From: Periplaneta americana
Lineage: Eukaryota; Arthropoda; Insecta; Blattodea; Blattidae
NCBI RefSeq assembly: GCF_040183065.1
Contig: NC_091128.1
Location: forward strand, 180,123,168 to 180,187,167
Direction of reading: 5' to 3'
DNA: 64,000 bases
Made by a program: the position numbers and the translations under genes. The notes under the pieces were generated by a model. It made no database searches. It was not told the origin of the DNA and was given only the letters and a program-made list of their open reading frames with translations. Position 1 is the stretch's first letter, and each line of letters opens with the position of its first letter. Below are positions 13,801 through 28,800 of this stretch, piece after piece.

Positions 13801-16800
13801 AACAAAACAAAATGTTAGCAAAAGTATCAATTTTATTTGAAAGTCCTCTCAGGCAGCAGAATTTATTTTAAACTTGCTCATACAGTGCTATTTGCGGTTG
13901 TCTCTATTGAATCACAATCTTGATGGACTAGTGATCCCGTATTTCAAGTACTGATGCAGAAGTCTCTTCGATCAGAAACAGTTTTCATTGCGAATCAAAC
14001 ATTATCTATGGACATTATGTTCGAATATTCCTGTTGTACCATTTTAATTAATCTGTGTGGATTTTCAGATCCACAGTCAATTACCGCAGAGTCATGAAGA
14101 AAAATATTGAATGTGATATATTTCTGTCATAGTAGTTGCTAAAAATCGTTCAAACTGTAAATTCTGCCACTTGGTGAAATCGCTACATATTAATATTTTT
14201 TCCTAAAATTTTTTATAAACTTATTTTAGAATGTTTAGCAACTGCCACATAGGATGTTCAAGATCAATATTAAACACTACATAGATAACTAATTTATATT
14301 AAACTCTGTCAAACACTTTTCACAACATCTGCAGATTAAAATCATCAACACCAATAAGAGCCATGTAAGTTTTTAGAGAAAATGATCCCATTTTACATAT
14401 TAGAAAAATGCTCTACTGTCTAGGAAAGTAATACGTCTGTCAGACGATAATTATTACTGAAGAAACTAAGACCAATACAAAAGAAATTTAATAACAAGAA
14501 GTAAAAAATTGCTAACACCATACCTCCACTTGAATACATTGATATACCGGTACAACAGAGAAAACTGGGACGGTAAGCTGGCGATATCCTGAACTGGTGT
14601 TTAGGCAAGCATACATTTTTCATGTAGTCAAATGCGACAGCAAGAAAACTCTCTTAACTTGGCTCCACTTTGCGAAACGTTTTACTTCAGCTACAAGTTT
14701 AGCACGATTACTGAGCATATTGCTTTTCATTTTCATGCTCAGTTCTTCAAACGTATTAAATTTTCTCCACTAAAGAATTACCAATGACAACAGACAAAAA
14801 ACAATAATTTGTCTGCTGATTAAAATTACATATTTTGTAAGTTTCTTCAGTACTTGACAGCAAAACAACTTAAGTCCAGGACAAAAATCGTTTTACCTCT
14901 TAACCAAACATTCTGCTGCTAAGAAAAACTATACAAAGTCGTGGATTAAAGTCATTCTGCTACTAAACGATGCCCCTTGCACACAGTAACATAATCATGC
15001 TCTCAACTCAAACCCCCAAAATGTGGACTGAAGTTGTTTTGCAAATTCACCATTCAATTTATAATGTTATTTATTTCAATGATGTACCGGTATATTATTC
15101 AACGTTACGAAATCTTTCCATGCTGATCAAATGCTATTTTGAGAATGATGAGCGAGACTCGAAAGACAAATGCAAATAACACAGCGAGCGAGAGCGGCAG
15201 TTAGTTTTGTTCATATCTAGTTGAGATGCTCAAAATAGGGCGAATGCTATAGCAGAGTTGTAGAATCGTATGATATACATCCTAAGTAAAATTATTCATA
15301 AAAAATCATTGGCTGTTTCAGCATTTTATTCGTTGCTTGCTTACTTATGGCATTTCAGGAGCCAAGAGGTTCATTGTCGTCCTCACATAAGCCCGCCATT
15401 GGTCCCTATCCTGTGCAAGATTAATCCAATCTCCATCATCATATCCCACCTCCTTCAAATCCATTTTAATATTATCCTCCCATCTACGTCTTGGCTTCCC
15501 AAAAGATCTTTTTCCCTAAGGTCTCCCAACTAACATTCTATATGCATTTCTGGATTCGCCCATATGTGCTACATGCCCTGCCCATCTCAAATGTCTGGAT
15601 TTAATGTTCCTAATTATGTCAGGTGAAGAATACAAAGCGTGCAGTTCTGCATTATGTAACTTTTTCCACTCTCCTGTAACTTTATCCCTCTTAGCCCAAA
15701 TATTTTCCTAAGCACCTTATTCTCAAACACCCTTAATCTCTGTTCCTCTCTCAAAGTGAGAATTCAAGTTTCACAATCATACAGAACAATCGGTAATATA
15801 ACTTTTATAAATTCTAACTTTCAGATTTTTTGACAGCAGACTAGATTACAAAAGCTTCTCAGCCGAATAAGACATTTTCCATATTTATTCTGTGTTTAAT
15901 TTCCTCCCAAGTGTCATTTATATTTGTTAGTGTTGCTCCAAGATATTTTAATTTTTCCATTTCTTTGAAGCATAAATTTCCAATTTTTATATTTCCATTT
16001 CATACAATATTCTGGTTACGATATATAATCATCATCGGGATTTACGTCCAAACCTATTGCTTTACTTGGTTCAAGTAAAATTCCCGCGTTTTCCCTAATC
16101 GTTTATGGATTTTCTCCTAACAGATTCACGTCATCCGCATAGACAAGAAGCTGATGTAACCCGTTCAATTCCAAACCCTCTCTGTTATCCTGAACTTTCC
16201 TATGGTATATTCCTTTAGCGAAGTTAAAAAGTAAAGGTGATAGTGCATCTCCCTGCTTTAGCCCGCAGTGAATTGGAAAAGCATCCGACAGAAACTGGTG
16301 TATACAGACTCTGCTGTACGTTTCACTGAGACACGTTTTAATTAATCAAACTAGTTTCTTGGGAATACCAACTTCTATAAGAATATTATATAAAACTTCC
16401 CTCTTAACCTAGTCATATGCCTTTTTGAAATTGCTTTATTTGGAGAGTGACATTTTATGGGGCAGATACATGGACATTACGAGAAACGAATAGGAGCATT
16501 TGAAATGTGGTTATGGAGAAGAATGAAGCATATGAAATGGACAGACAGAATAAGGAATGAAGTTGTGTTGGAAAGAGTGGGTAAGAAAGAATGATGCTGA
16601 AACTGATCAGAAAGAGGAAAAGGAATTGGCTGGGTCAACGGCTAAGAAGAAACTGCCTACCAAAGGATGCACTGGAAGAAATGATGAATGGAAGACGAGT
16701 TCGAGGCAGAAGAAGATATCAGATGATAGACGACATTAAGATATATGGATCATATTATGTAGAGACAAAGAGGAAGGTAAAATAGGAAAGATTGGAGAAT

Positions 16801-19800
16801 GCTGAGTTTTGTAGTGAAACAACTGCCCTTGGGCAGAATACTATTCATAATATAACATTATATAATACAATACAATATAATATAGTATAGTATAATGGTA
16901 ATGTATCATATCATGGCACAATCCACTGAAAGTTGCTCACCGTAACCAGTGAAGCTCCCCATTCGCGAAATTTTGGCATGTACATGTGGGCTATATTTTT
17001 ATCTGTGTACACCCCTGTGCGGGTCTTCAGCGTCAGTGGGAGACTCAAGACGTCACTCATGCAGCGCACCACTGACTCCAGAGTCTTCTCCCGTCTCAGC
17101 AGACCACTGCCACCACCCTGCAATGCAAAACAAAGGAACTCTAACTTTGGAGCACAATCATTTCACTTAGTATATCTTTTTCTTTATACTACATTTTTGT
17201 CATGTTCCTATAGTGGCCCTTGCTGTCTTTGTCATGATTCTTGATGTCTTTCTTGTCATTTAATGGGCATTATTAGTTCTCCTTATTGTCTTTGTCACGT
17301 GCCTTATTATGGTATTTGTTGTCCTCATGGTCCTTTGTCCTTATCATGGTCCATGTCGTGGTTCTTTTCGTGATTCTTGTCATTATCGTGATCCTTGTTG
17401 TTTTCTCATATTGACGTGGTCGAAGTCCTAGTCCTTGTCTTGATCGTTATCATCAAGGAACAGATTTATATGGACTAAAAATGTAAATATACACTACTAG
17501 CTATGAAAACAACTGAATAGCTATTTGTTAAAAGGGCCAAAGTGACATTTTTTGCGAAAATCACTTTTTCAGCTTAGGCCTATAATGTTCTTCGAGCACA
17601 GACACACTGATTTACCGACAAATGTGCACTGTAAGTGGCAGCTAGTCGGCATTTAATATAGCGATTTTTGTTAAAAGGGCGAAATTGTAGGACATGTTTG
17701 CCCTTTTAATAAATAACACAATGCACTTGGAAACTTAGATGTTGGCTAAACTTCACCAATTAAGTTATTTTAGTTAAAGCTAATAATGAGGCTTGTTGCA
17801 GTACATGTATTCCAGAACACATAGCTTTATAAGACATTATTAATATTTCATTACAATGAATTCTAATAGTGACGAAGATGCTGTAGTCAATACTAATATT
17901 GCAAAAGTCAAGGACTTACAAATCCAGACATCTACACACCTAAATGATGCTTCCAAAAGAGCAGCAGCTACAGAACTAATTATTCATGTCACAAAGTGAC
18001 AGAGGCCACAGTTTGAGCCTTGTGACTGATTTTGCGATCATCAAACGAGCTGTACAAAAGTATGATTGAATTTACAGCATATGGCAACTGATTTAAATCA
18101 TTTTTTTAGCACTTCTTCCCTCAAATTTGCTGTTGTGGAAGAGCAACAAAATCCGTCTAACAGCACTTGGTTCTGATGGAGTCCCTACAAATACAGGAAG
18201 AAAGAACAGATGGATGGTGTGTATCAAAAAGGAAATCGGCAGGCCACTCCAACAATGAACTTCCACTCAGCCATCTAAGCTGGTATCACTACAGGTTCAG
18301 GAACACGTTCTGGACCTATTGGAGAAGAGTTACTCCATTGTGAGACAAAATCAGTAACGAATTTCAAACGCACTGAAGTACCCTGGATCAATAAAATTAA
18401 CATGGAACGAATCTTCAATCTCAGTACTTACTAGGAGTACCTTCTGGAGATGTCTCAAGCAATTCATTCTGGCCACTGTCTGATAGAGTTTGAAAGGAAG
18501 AAAGCAGAGCCAGTTGTTCAATCTTGATGGCTTACAACTGCTTGTGTGAGCTTACAAGCCAAATTTTCAGGTAAGCTTCAATTTGAGGAGCTGTTTACTT
18601 CATTTAAACAGCAGAAACTGAATTATATAATTTGGAAACAATCGCTATCAAACAGTAGAGAACGGGTACAGTAAAACCCCTTTTTAACGAAGTCTCTGGG
18701 GGACTAATAATTTTTCCCTTAAATGCGGGCTTTCCTTAAAAGGAGCTTTTCACGTAATAAAAGGAAATAAGGGCTAAGATTAGAAATTAAAACACATCCT
18801 TAAACCATTTAACTACATTACATTCACACATTCTTAATACCATTAAATTCATTATTATGAAACACACATTAACAATGAACTTTAATCACAATAACGTATC
18901 TTCAAGTACACAATAACATTTCTATTGATATATCGATGCATACTATTTGACCACAATGCACACACTGGTGTGATTACTGATAAACATTTACAATAGGTTC
19001 GATGTTTCGTTAAAACAGGTTGCGTGTTCACAAATCCATTCAAATGAAGCAAATAGAAATATTACAAACCTGCTGGTAAACAAGTTCTATGGGACAGCCC
19101 AAGTTTACATCAACAAAATCAATTTCTGTCTTTTCTTGGAGCATCTGGGCACAGCGAGTCATCACATATGGATTGTTCCCACAAAGCTGCAACGTCACAA
19201 AACAATGTGCATATCATCATACCTTCTACATTTCAAAAATTAATAATAGCTACAATGCGCTTCCTAGCAATAGAGACACTACAAGTAAGCAAAGCATTGG
19301 TGACACCATGACTTTAGTAACGGCCTCGTGTATCTCGACAAGTGATTTACTCCATCATGATTGTCTTCTAAACAGTTTAGCAAGGATCCATGTCTAGGAC
19401 ACGTGCTCGTCAGCCAGCTCTGGAGATTAGCTTTAGGTTTTAATGTTTTTACATCCGTAACTCCATATCTAGCTTTGTAGCAAGTCTGAGTGCTCTATAT
19501 GATACAAAAAAGAGATTTATTTCTTAAGGTAAAAAAAAGAATATTTCATAGAGGCAAAGATCAGACAGCCCCATATTGCAAATAAAGCTGCCTTCTTCCA
19601 TAGTTGTCCAAATGTACATATATGTGGAACTATTGCAGAAATTAATTCCCAATACATTTCTGGACTTACTTATAATGTCAAATGTAAATAAGCTTTAGAC
19701 ATGCTAATTAATATGCCAAAAGTATCTTCAATATTCCTATGCACTTGATAACTTCACATCTGTGCCTCACAAAATGCCTTAAATACATTTCTTGTTCTAC

Positions 19801-22800
19801 ACTAGAATAGAAGAGTACAGCTACAGCACACTGTGCTGCTCTGATATGACATGGATAGAAGAAAGAATGTCAGTTCCCATATCAGATCCACTCTGTCTGT
19901 GTTGCTACAGTCTAGCTCTCTAGTGCTGCATTCAACTAGAGCAACAGTAGGCATACAGAAAACACACAAATGAAAAATCTTATAAATCACACTTGTTTCC
20001 TTATAAAGGGGGAGGGGGCAATCTGTTTTTCTAATTACAGATATCTGTGATACCAGGTCACTATGTTACTTAGATACTATGGCTTTTAAGGAACCCGCAG
20101 GTTCATTGCCACCCTCACATAAGCCCGCCATTGGTTCCTATTCTGTGCAACATTAATCCAGTCTCTACAATCATATCCCACCTCCCTCAAATACATTTTT
20201 ATATTATCCTCTCATATACGTCTCACCTCCCCAAAGGTCTTTCTCCCCTCAGCCTCCCAACCAAGACTCTATATGGGATATTCCATCTCAAATCGACCGA
20301 AATATAGAGAAAATTGACATTGCAATTTTTAAATACAATGAAACTTTTTCTGTCCGTAGACAACTGTGATACAATGCTTTGTGCAAAGTTTGAGGCATCA
20401 GAACTTCATAGTGTTTAAATTAATAATATTTAAATTTATCGTATTTTCATAAAATTAGCAACTTTAAACTGTTGTGGCTCCGAAACCCTTTCACCCAATG
20501 ATCTAAATCATGGTTTATTTTGATGCTGAGAAGTTAAAGTTTATATTGACATGGAAACAGTTTTTCTGACTTTTTATGGAAATGGAGAAATTTAGATTTT
20601 TCTTCATTAAGACGCCTTTGGCCACGAAAAAATATTTTTAAAATATATGGTTAGATTCTGCATTGAAAGTACAAATAAACACATATTTTTTACTGGTGCA
20701 CCGTTGATAAAGTATTGAAAATATCAAATAAAGAAAATAAATAGTACACGTGTGAACTAACCAGCTGACTGTGAGATGGGAGGTAGTCGAGACAAGCAAG
20801 GCCAGGAGACAAACACGTGATGTGTTGTCTAGCAGTCATGGCTGGGCTAGCTTTATCACAAGTTTTCATAAACACAGGAGTAAAATGACGCCCAATGCTC
20901 GCTTATCTTCAGCTCTCGGCCAGTGCATGCGGTACTGCGCCGTTCAAGTCTAGGCGTGTGAAAATAATTTATTTAATACCCTCGAAACTTATTGCCGAGC
21001 CACTAAGCAAACAATGCCGAATTCCTCTTAATAATGCAAAGTTTTTTCTCAATATTTTTTTACATTTTTACAAATGGCCAAAAAGCCTAAAAGCAAGTAA
21101 AATCAGTTTATCTGTCTCTCTGTGTACAATAAAAATAAGGATTACTTCTTAACATAACCTACCAAATGTCAGCTTCAAAATGAGCTCCCGTTCAATGTTC
21201 TGCAGTAAATGGTTCCAGAGTTCTGAGCGCTGAAAGAGGCTTGTTTTTATAAAATACGCTAAATTTGTCGCTCAACAACACGAAAACTGTTTGACTTTCG
21301 ATAGTATATTTTTGAAAATGCACTCCCCTCAGCACCTTGTATAAGTAGGGAAAAAATTAGAGTATAAAAAAAATGCGAGGTTTTTTACTGATCGATTTCA
21401 TATGGAATAGCCCATATGCATTTCTGGATTCGCCCATATGTGCTACATGCCCTGCCCATCTCAAACATCTGGATTTAATGTTCCTTACGTCAGGTGAAGA
21501 ATAAAATGCGTTCAGTTCTGCATTGTGTAACTTTCTCCATTCTCCTATAACTTCATTCTTCTTAGCCCCTACATATTTTCCTAAGCACCTTATTCTCAAA
21601 CATCCTTAACCTCTGTTCCCCTCTCAAAGTGAGGGTCCAAGTTTCACAACCATACAGAACAACCGGTAATATAACTGTTTTATAGATTGTAACTTTCAGC
21701 TTTTTTGAGAGCAAAGTGGATGACAAAAGCTTCTCAACCGAATAATAACAGGCATTTCCATTTTTTATTGTGTTTAATTACCTTTTGAGTGTAATTTATA
21801 TTTGTTACTGTTGCTCCAAGATATCTGAATTTTTTCACCTCTTCAAAGGATAAATGTTCGATCTTTATATTTCCATTTCGTATTATGTTCTGGTCACGAG
21901 ACATAATCATACACTTTGTCTTTTCGGGATTTACTTCCAAATCTATCTCTTTACTTGCTTCCAGTAAAATTCCCGTGTTTTCCCTAATAACTGATGCACT
22001 GTACCCTTACACTCCCATTTTTTCTCCAATATCTGTCGAATACAAAAAATCTGATCAACAGTAGATCTATTATGCCTAAAACCATACTGATGATCCCCAA
22101 TAATTTCATCTACATATGGAGTTAATCTTCTCAAAAGAACATTGGACAAAATTTTGTACGAGCAAACTGTCTTACAATAATGAAGTCAAGTTGACTGATC
22201 AATATATCCAGTAACTCCAAATATTAACAGAGCTTCGAATTGTAATTATTATAAACACAGATAAAGTTGGGTAGACACTGTCTCAATGTCTCATAGCATG
22301 CTTCGCCCCTGCCCATGAGTACTTTCCCATTCTTTTCATTAGCCCTCTTCATCTGATACTTCTACCAACGTAATTTGCAAAGTGAATCCTTAGACAGAAA
22401 CTTGCTGGCCTTACGTTTTACCTGAAGATGAAAAGAAGAAGACTGCTAAGGTCACGAAGCACTTCTTGCATTAAACAGATTGGAGTTAACAGCAGCCACC
22501 ACCTCCAGTATATCAAACACTTAATGTTCGGGGGTAAGCTCATAAAAGAAGAAGACTGCTAAGGTCATGAAGCACTTCTTGCATTAAACAGATTGGAGTT
22601 AACAACAGCCACCACCTCCAGTATATCAAACACTATGTTAATTAATGTTCAGGGATAAGCTGATAAAAAAAGAAGACTGCTAAGGTCATGAAGCACTTCT
22701 TGCATTAAACAGATTGGAGTTAATAGCAGCCGCCACCTCCAGTATATCAAACACTATGTTAATTAAAGTTCAGGGATAAGCTGATAAAAAAAGAAGACTG

Positions 22801-25800
22801 CTAAGGTCATGAAGCACTTCTTGCATTAAACAGATTGGAGTTAACAGCAGCCACCACCTCCAGTATATCAAACACTATGTTAATTAATGTTCAGGGATAA
22901 GCTGATAAAAAAAGAAGACTGCTAAGGTCATGAAGCACTTCTTGCATTAAACAGATTGGAGTTAATAGCAGCCACCACCTCCAGTATATCAAACACTATG
23001 TTAATTAATGTTCAGGGATAAGCTGATAAAAGAAGAAGACTGCTAAGGTCATGAAGCACTTCTTGCATTAAACAGATTGGAGTTAATAGCAGCCGCCACC
23101 TCCAGTATATCAAACACTATGTTAATTAATGTTCAGGGATAAGCTGATAAAAGAAGAAGACTGCTAAGGTCATGAAGCACTTCTTGCATTAAACAGATTG
23201 GAGTTAATAGCAGCCGTCATCTCCAGTATATCAAACACTATGTTAATGTTCAGGGATAAGCTGATAAAAGAAGAAGACTGCTAAGGTCATGAAGCACTTC
23301 TTGCATTAAACAGATTGGAGTTAACAGCAGCCACCACCTCCAGTATATCAAACACTATGTTAATGTTCAGGGATAAGCTGATAAAAGAAGAAGACTGCTA
23401 AGGTCATGAAGCACTTCTTGCATTAAACAGATTGGAGTTAACAGCAGCCACCACCTCCAGTATATCAAACACTATGTTAATGTTCAGGGATAAGCTGATA
23501 AAAAAAGAAGACTGCTAAGGTCATGAAGCACTTCTTGCATTAAACAGATTGGAGTTAACAGCAGTCACCACCTCCAGTATATCAAACACTATGTTAATGT
23601 TCAGGGATAAGCTGATAAAAGAAGAAGACTGCTAAGGTCATGAAGCACTTCTTGCATTAAACAGATTGGAGTTAACAGCAGCCACCACCTCCAGTATATC
23701 AAACACTTAATGTTCGGGGGTAAACTCATAAAAGAAATGTTTTCTTCTTGTAAATTAAATTCTTTATTTATTTATCATATAGGCTACGGTACTAAAATAA
23801 CATATCTATTATGATATTGTTTAAAAGTGCTGATAATAAGTCACCTAGATTTATGTAACACGTAACTTTTGTCAAATGCTAGATCGGATATGCAGCTGTC
23901 TCCGTTGACGTGGAACTTATACTCCTTGTATCATCCGATCTCATTATGAAACTTTGAGGTGTAAAATAGTAGTACAAAGTGCTTCAGTGATTTTTTTCAT
24001 GTAAAAATTAGCATTTCCTGAAAAAATTGAATTTTTAAATTGTATTTGTTTTTTAAGAAAAACTTTTACATTGTAACACCTGTCGTGTTACAGCCCATCA
24101 AAAGGCTTAGAACGAGACATTGCCCAGATCTGTAACTCATCCAGTTCCGGAGAAAATGGTAATTAACTACTTCAGAATGTGGCAATTTTTTTATAAAAAA
24201 TACATAAATTAATACTTCTGAATGCAGGACAAAAAAAAAATTCTAACGATTTCCATTCACGCCTATGTAAAATAGCAAGTTTCATCAAAAACCCAGCCAA
24301 ATCTGACTCTTTTTGCAGTGTGCTGAGATGTCCCAGCCAGTTGCTATTCTTTGGCAACTCTTGAGTTACATTAACGCACCCCATGATCAGTGCTTGTGGT
24401 CTGCACTACAAATGATGCTGGCTTATAAGCACCTTCGTCTTCATGGAATCATAGCCACTGTCCATTGTACAGCATAAGCAGTCTATGATATGTGTAGAAG
24501 AGACATTCAACAAAGGCTTAAGAAACTAATGCTATCGTCTTACTTGCACACCAAACAAGTCCTCTGACTTGTGCCGCCTCACGAGTGCCCATTCCTGCTG
24601 CGCCCCCTGCAGCAGAGAAGTGGCCATGGCCATCTCCCCACAGGTGACGTCTGCACCGAACTCTTTGCAGATCCTACGGAACGGAAGGTTGCCCACAGTC
24701 GTCAGTGGAGACAGATAAATCTTTCCTTTCCATTCAAGCTGTCAACAAAGACCATTATTCAATAAAATAATCATTTGTATAATTTGGAACAGACACGACT
24801 GTACACAGTCTTTGATAAACAGCTGAGAAACACAAAGACTGAGTTAGATACGAAAGGGCATGAAGGAGCAGAAGAAACAAGTGGTCTAAGTTTTGTCATA
24901 AGGTATTTTGTATTACCAATTTTAACATTGGAATTTAGTATGTTTTTGGATGCACTTATTACTTGCTGAATACATACATATATACACAAGTGTTCTGCCC
25001 ATGGGCAGATCTTTCACTGCAAACCCAGTATTCTCCAATCTTTCCTATTTTCTGCCTTCCTCTTATTCTCCGCGTATGATCCACATATCTTAATGTCGTC
25101 TATCAACTGGTATCTTCTCCTGCCCTGAACTCTTCTTCCATTCACCATTCCTTCCAGTGCATCCTTCAGTAGGCAGTTTCTTCTCAGTCAGTGACCCAAC
25201 CAATTCCTTTTTCTCTTTCTGATCAGTTTCAGCTTCATTCAGTCTTCACCCACTCTTTCCAACATAACTTCATTTCTTAATCTGTCTGTCCACTTCACAC
25301 ACTCCATTCTTCTCCATATCCACATTTCAAATGCTTCTATGCATTTCTCTTCATTTCCTAGTAATATCATAAAAAACCTTCCTCACACCTTTCTTGTAGG
25401 TTATTGCTATATGGGCTTTAGCAAAAATGACTGTTTTGAAAGATCTATATACCGGTATTACTATTTTAATCTTCAATACTATTGTACCATTTTATAATGT
25501 TTTGTACTTCACTCCTTATTAGTGACATATTAAATATATGTATAATGTATCTGGTACAGTGAGCTCTTTCTTTTTAGGTCCCCTGTCATTTCCTTCACTT
25601 CATACCTTCAAAATTAATTTTCTCCTCGTCCACTGTACTTCATTCATTCATTCTGGGCATCAGGCCTTCTCTTCCACTCAGCCAGAAACAAAAGAAGCAC
25701 GTAGAATGTTGAACATTAATAATACAAGTTAACATTCAAAGATTGATACAGTTGAGTACAGACGTGGACAAATTATTAACAAAATTGACGATTTTTATGA

Positions 25801-28800
25801 TTAATTCTATTTAAAAATTTGACTTTTCAATTTAGACTACAGTTGACAATTTTGCATATTTCTATCATTACAGTAGATAGAAATATGCAAAAATTTCAAA
25901 TGTAGGCTATTCTAAATTGAAGAGTAAAATTTTATAAAAAAAATATATAATAAAATCTTCAATTTTGCTAATAATTTGTAAATATTATGCAAAAATGTCA
26001 ACTGCAGTCTAAAGTGAAGAGTAAAGTTTTGTAAAAATATATAATAAAAATCTTCAGTTTTGTTAATAATTTGGAAATATCCAAAATGTCACCTGTAGTC
26101 CAAATTGAAGAGTCGAATTTTGTAAAAAATATATACAAAAAATCTTCACTTTTGCTAATAATTTGTAAATATGCGAAAATATCAATTGTAGTCTAAATTG
26201 AAGAGTGAAATTTTGTAAAAATATAAAATAAAAATCTTCGATTTTTCTAATAATTTGGAAATACCCAAAGATGTCAACTGTAGTCTAAATTGAAGAATCA
26301 TAGTTTGTAAAAATATATAATAAAAATCTCCAATTTTGCTAATAATTTGTCCACGTCTGTAAAATAGTGTAATTGTACTAAACAATAAAATACATCTTTG
26401 AATATATTCACAATGCATATTATATAGACAAGAGATAAGTGAATTAAATGATAGACTAGAAAGAATTCAGAATCACAAATTAAAAAAAAAAATTATAATT
26501 ACACAACACTTATGAGTAATATTATGCAGTGCTTAAAGAAATTCTTACACATTGTTTAATTGCAAATTTACGAAATGTGTGATATATTTTCCTTTTGCTT
26601 AAAAAATTGTTGTATACTAGTTTATTACAAACTTATGAAGAAAAATACAACAATTTCTTTAAGCACTGCATGGGCTTGTACACACAAGATGGAATTAAAG
26701 AAATATGAAATGAAATATGTACTAACAAATTATTAATAATTAAAATGATGAACGTAAGTAAAATAATCGTGATAAGATAAAATAAGGTACAAAGAAGCTA
26801 GGAATTTTGTGGCTTACTACTGGTCATTTGTTTGAATAATTTACTTTTAAACTGTAAAAATCATTCGACAGTTCGTGAGGGGGTTCGATAGGCAATCCCA
26901 GAAACGAATTGCAGATGCTGTGAAAGAGGAAGAATAATGACCTGTTTTATGGGAAGGCTTAAATAACTACCAACATAAATTAATAAAGAATAACACTTCC
27001 AATGAACACAGAAGTTAATCAACAATCATTCCCTGAAGTAAACAGTATTACCAATGCACCACTGACATCCTAACTTGTATAACTGATTTTTCTAGGTATA
27101 GATTTGAAAATGGGTGGTTTTGTGCTCCTCAGGGTAACAATTCATTTTGGCTAATTTATGCGAACACCCCAACACAATGTGCTGCAACCTTACCTTCTTT
27201 TTTTCCTCTTTCCGAATTCGTATCACATCTTCATCTGTAACTGCTCCACAAGTCACACTTTCAGCTTCACAAACGTCATTCACGTCTGTAGCTCCATTAA
27301 CTCCTCCTAATTCAATCTTCTTACTGGCAGATTTCTGTTTATGCTTCCCATCATACTTTTCAATAGCAGCTTCACTTTTAGAGAAATCATACTGGCGCTT
27401 ACGAAGACTGTATTGAACATTTTTGTCTAATTGATTAATTGTTGATTTTGTCTCAAGAAATTGTTCATATACTGGTTTATCAACAATATTTTTACCTGAT
27501 GGTGTCAAATGTTGTGAACCAAATCTGCAAAAGTAACATTTTTCAATTAATATAATCTCCAGATTACTGTACATGCTTAATCAGCATTTACAATATTCAC
27601 ATTCACTGGAACTTGGAAATTCAGGTGGCCCAAATTTTGTTTCTGGGTTTGTACAATTTTGAAACAACAAAATTGCAATCATCAACGTAAAGTCATAAAT
27701 GCAAAATGTGGAAGATCGTCAATTTTTAAGTTCTAAAACTTAAATACGTGCAGGTTTGTTTAGCCTACTTCAAAAAGCGATCTCCTATCCTTCATCACAG
27801 TCCCATCAATAATGTTACAAAAGTGTACTGTAACTTGCATGGCAGTAATGTACAGCACTGTACAAGAGAGCTGAGAATCATATGCCCCAGGCAACAGTTC
27901 GCCCTCGGGAGGGATGGAGAGAGAAAACGAACAAAATTAAAATTTAACAACGCTTTCTATAATGAGTGACACGGAGATTTAAGACTACTTGTCTGTCCAG
28001 CAACATGGCCCATCCTAAAGAAAATTCTTTCCTAAAAATTCTGCTTTGTCAAGTCTTCTTCTGATATAGGTCCTATTGTGTTTTATGATTTTAATTTTTG
28101 TGCTGATATCTTCATTCCTTTCATTTTTTATTCTTCTGGCCATAATTTTACTGTCCCTCATAAATAAAAATTAATACTATGAAAGCAATGGAAAGAAAGT
28201 TTGATATTCTGAACACAGCCTTATTAGTGGAAGTTGTGAATGAATTTTTGTCTTTCCTCAGTCTGTTTTTCGTCGTGTTTTGTGTTGGTAGGCCTCTGTC
28301 GAGCTATTCAGTTGTGATAGACCTATTTACTTATTACTTTATTAGGTGAAGACATTAAGTGTGTTTCAGTTTTTAATGAATTTCTAATAAGTAGACTTCG
28401 GATTTTAGGTAAAAACCCATTTTAATCCTTAAAAGACAAGTTGATAAAAACTTGTAAGTACACGTTTCATACAAAACTATGCCTAAAATTGGTATTTTAA
28501 TAGCACCTAAAAATGCCTATTTTGACGACAAAGCCTATTTTGACCTATTAAGTATGTTTTATCTCTAATAGGTCAAAACAGCCATTCTTACTTCGAAAAT
28601 TTGTAATTTAAATTCCAAATGTGTTCCTGGTTCTATTGGAAATAAAGTAGGGATAAACTCGAGCAAGTGCTACAGAGAAATGTAGGACTAAAGGACCTGC
28701 ATATTGCTTCAGATATCCTAGCAGGGTAGAACACAGATTTAAAATGTAACATTCCTGTCCAACTAGTGTCAAAATTGAAACATGCTCCTGTTACTTCAGT

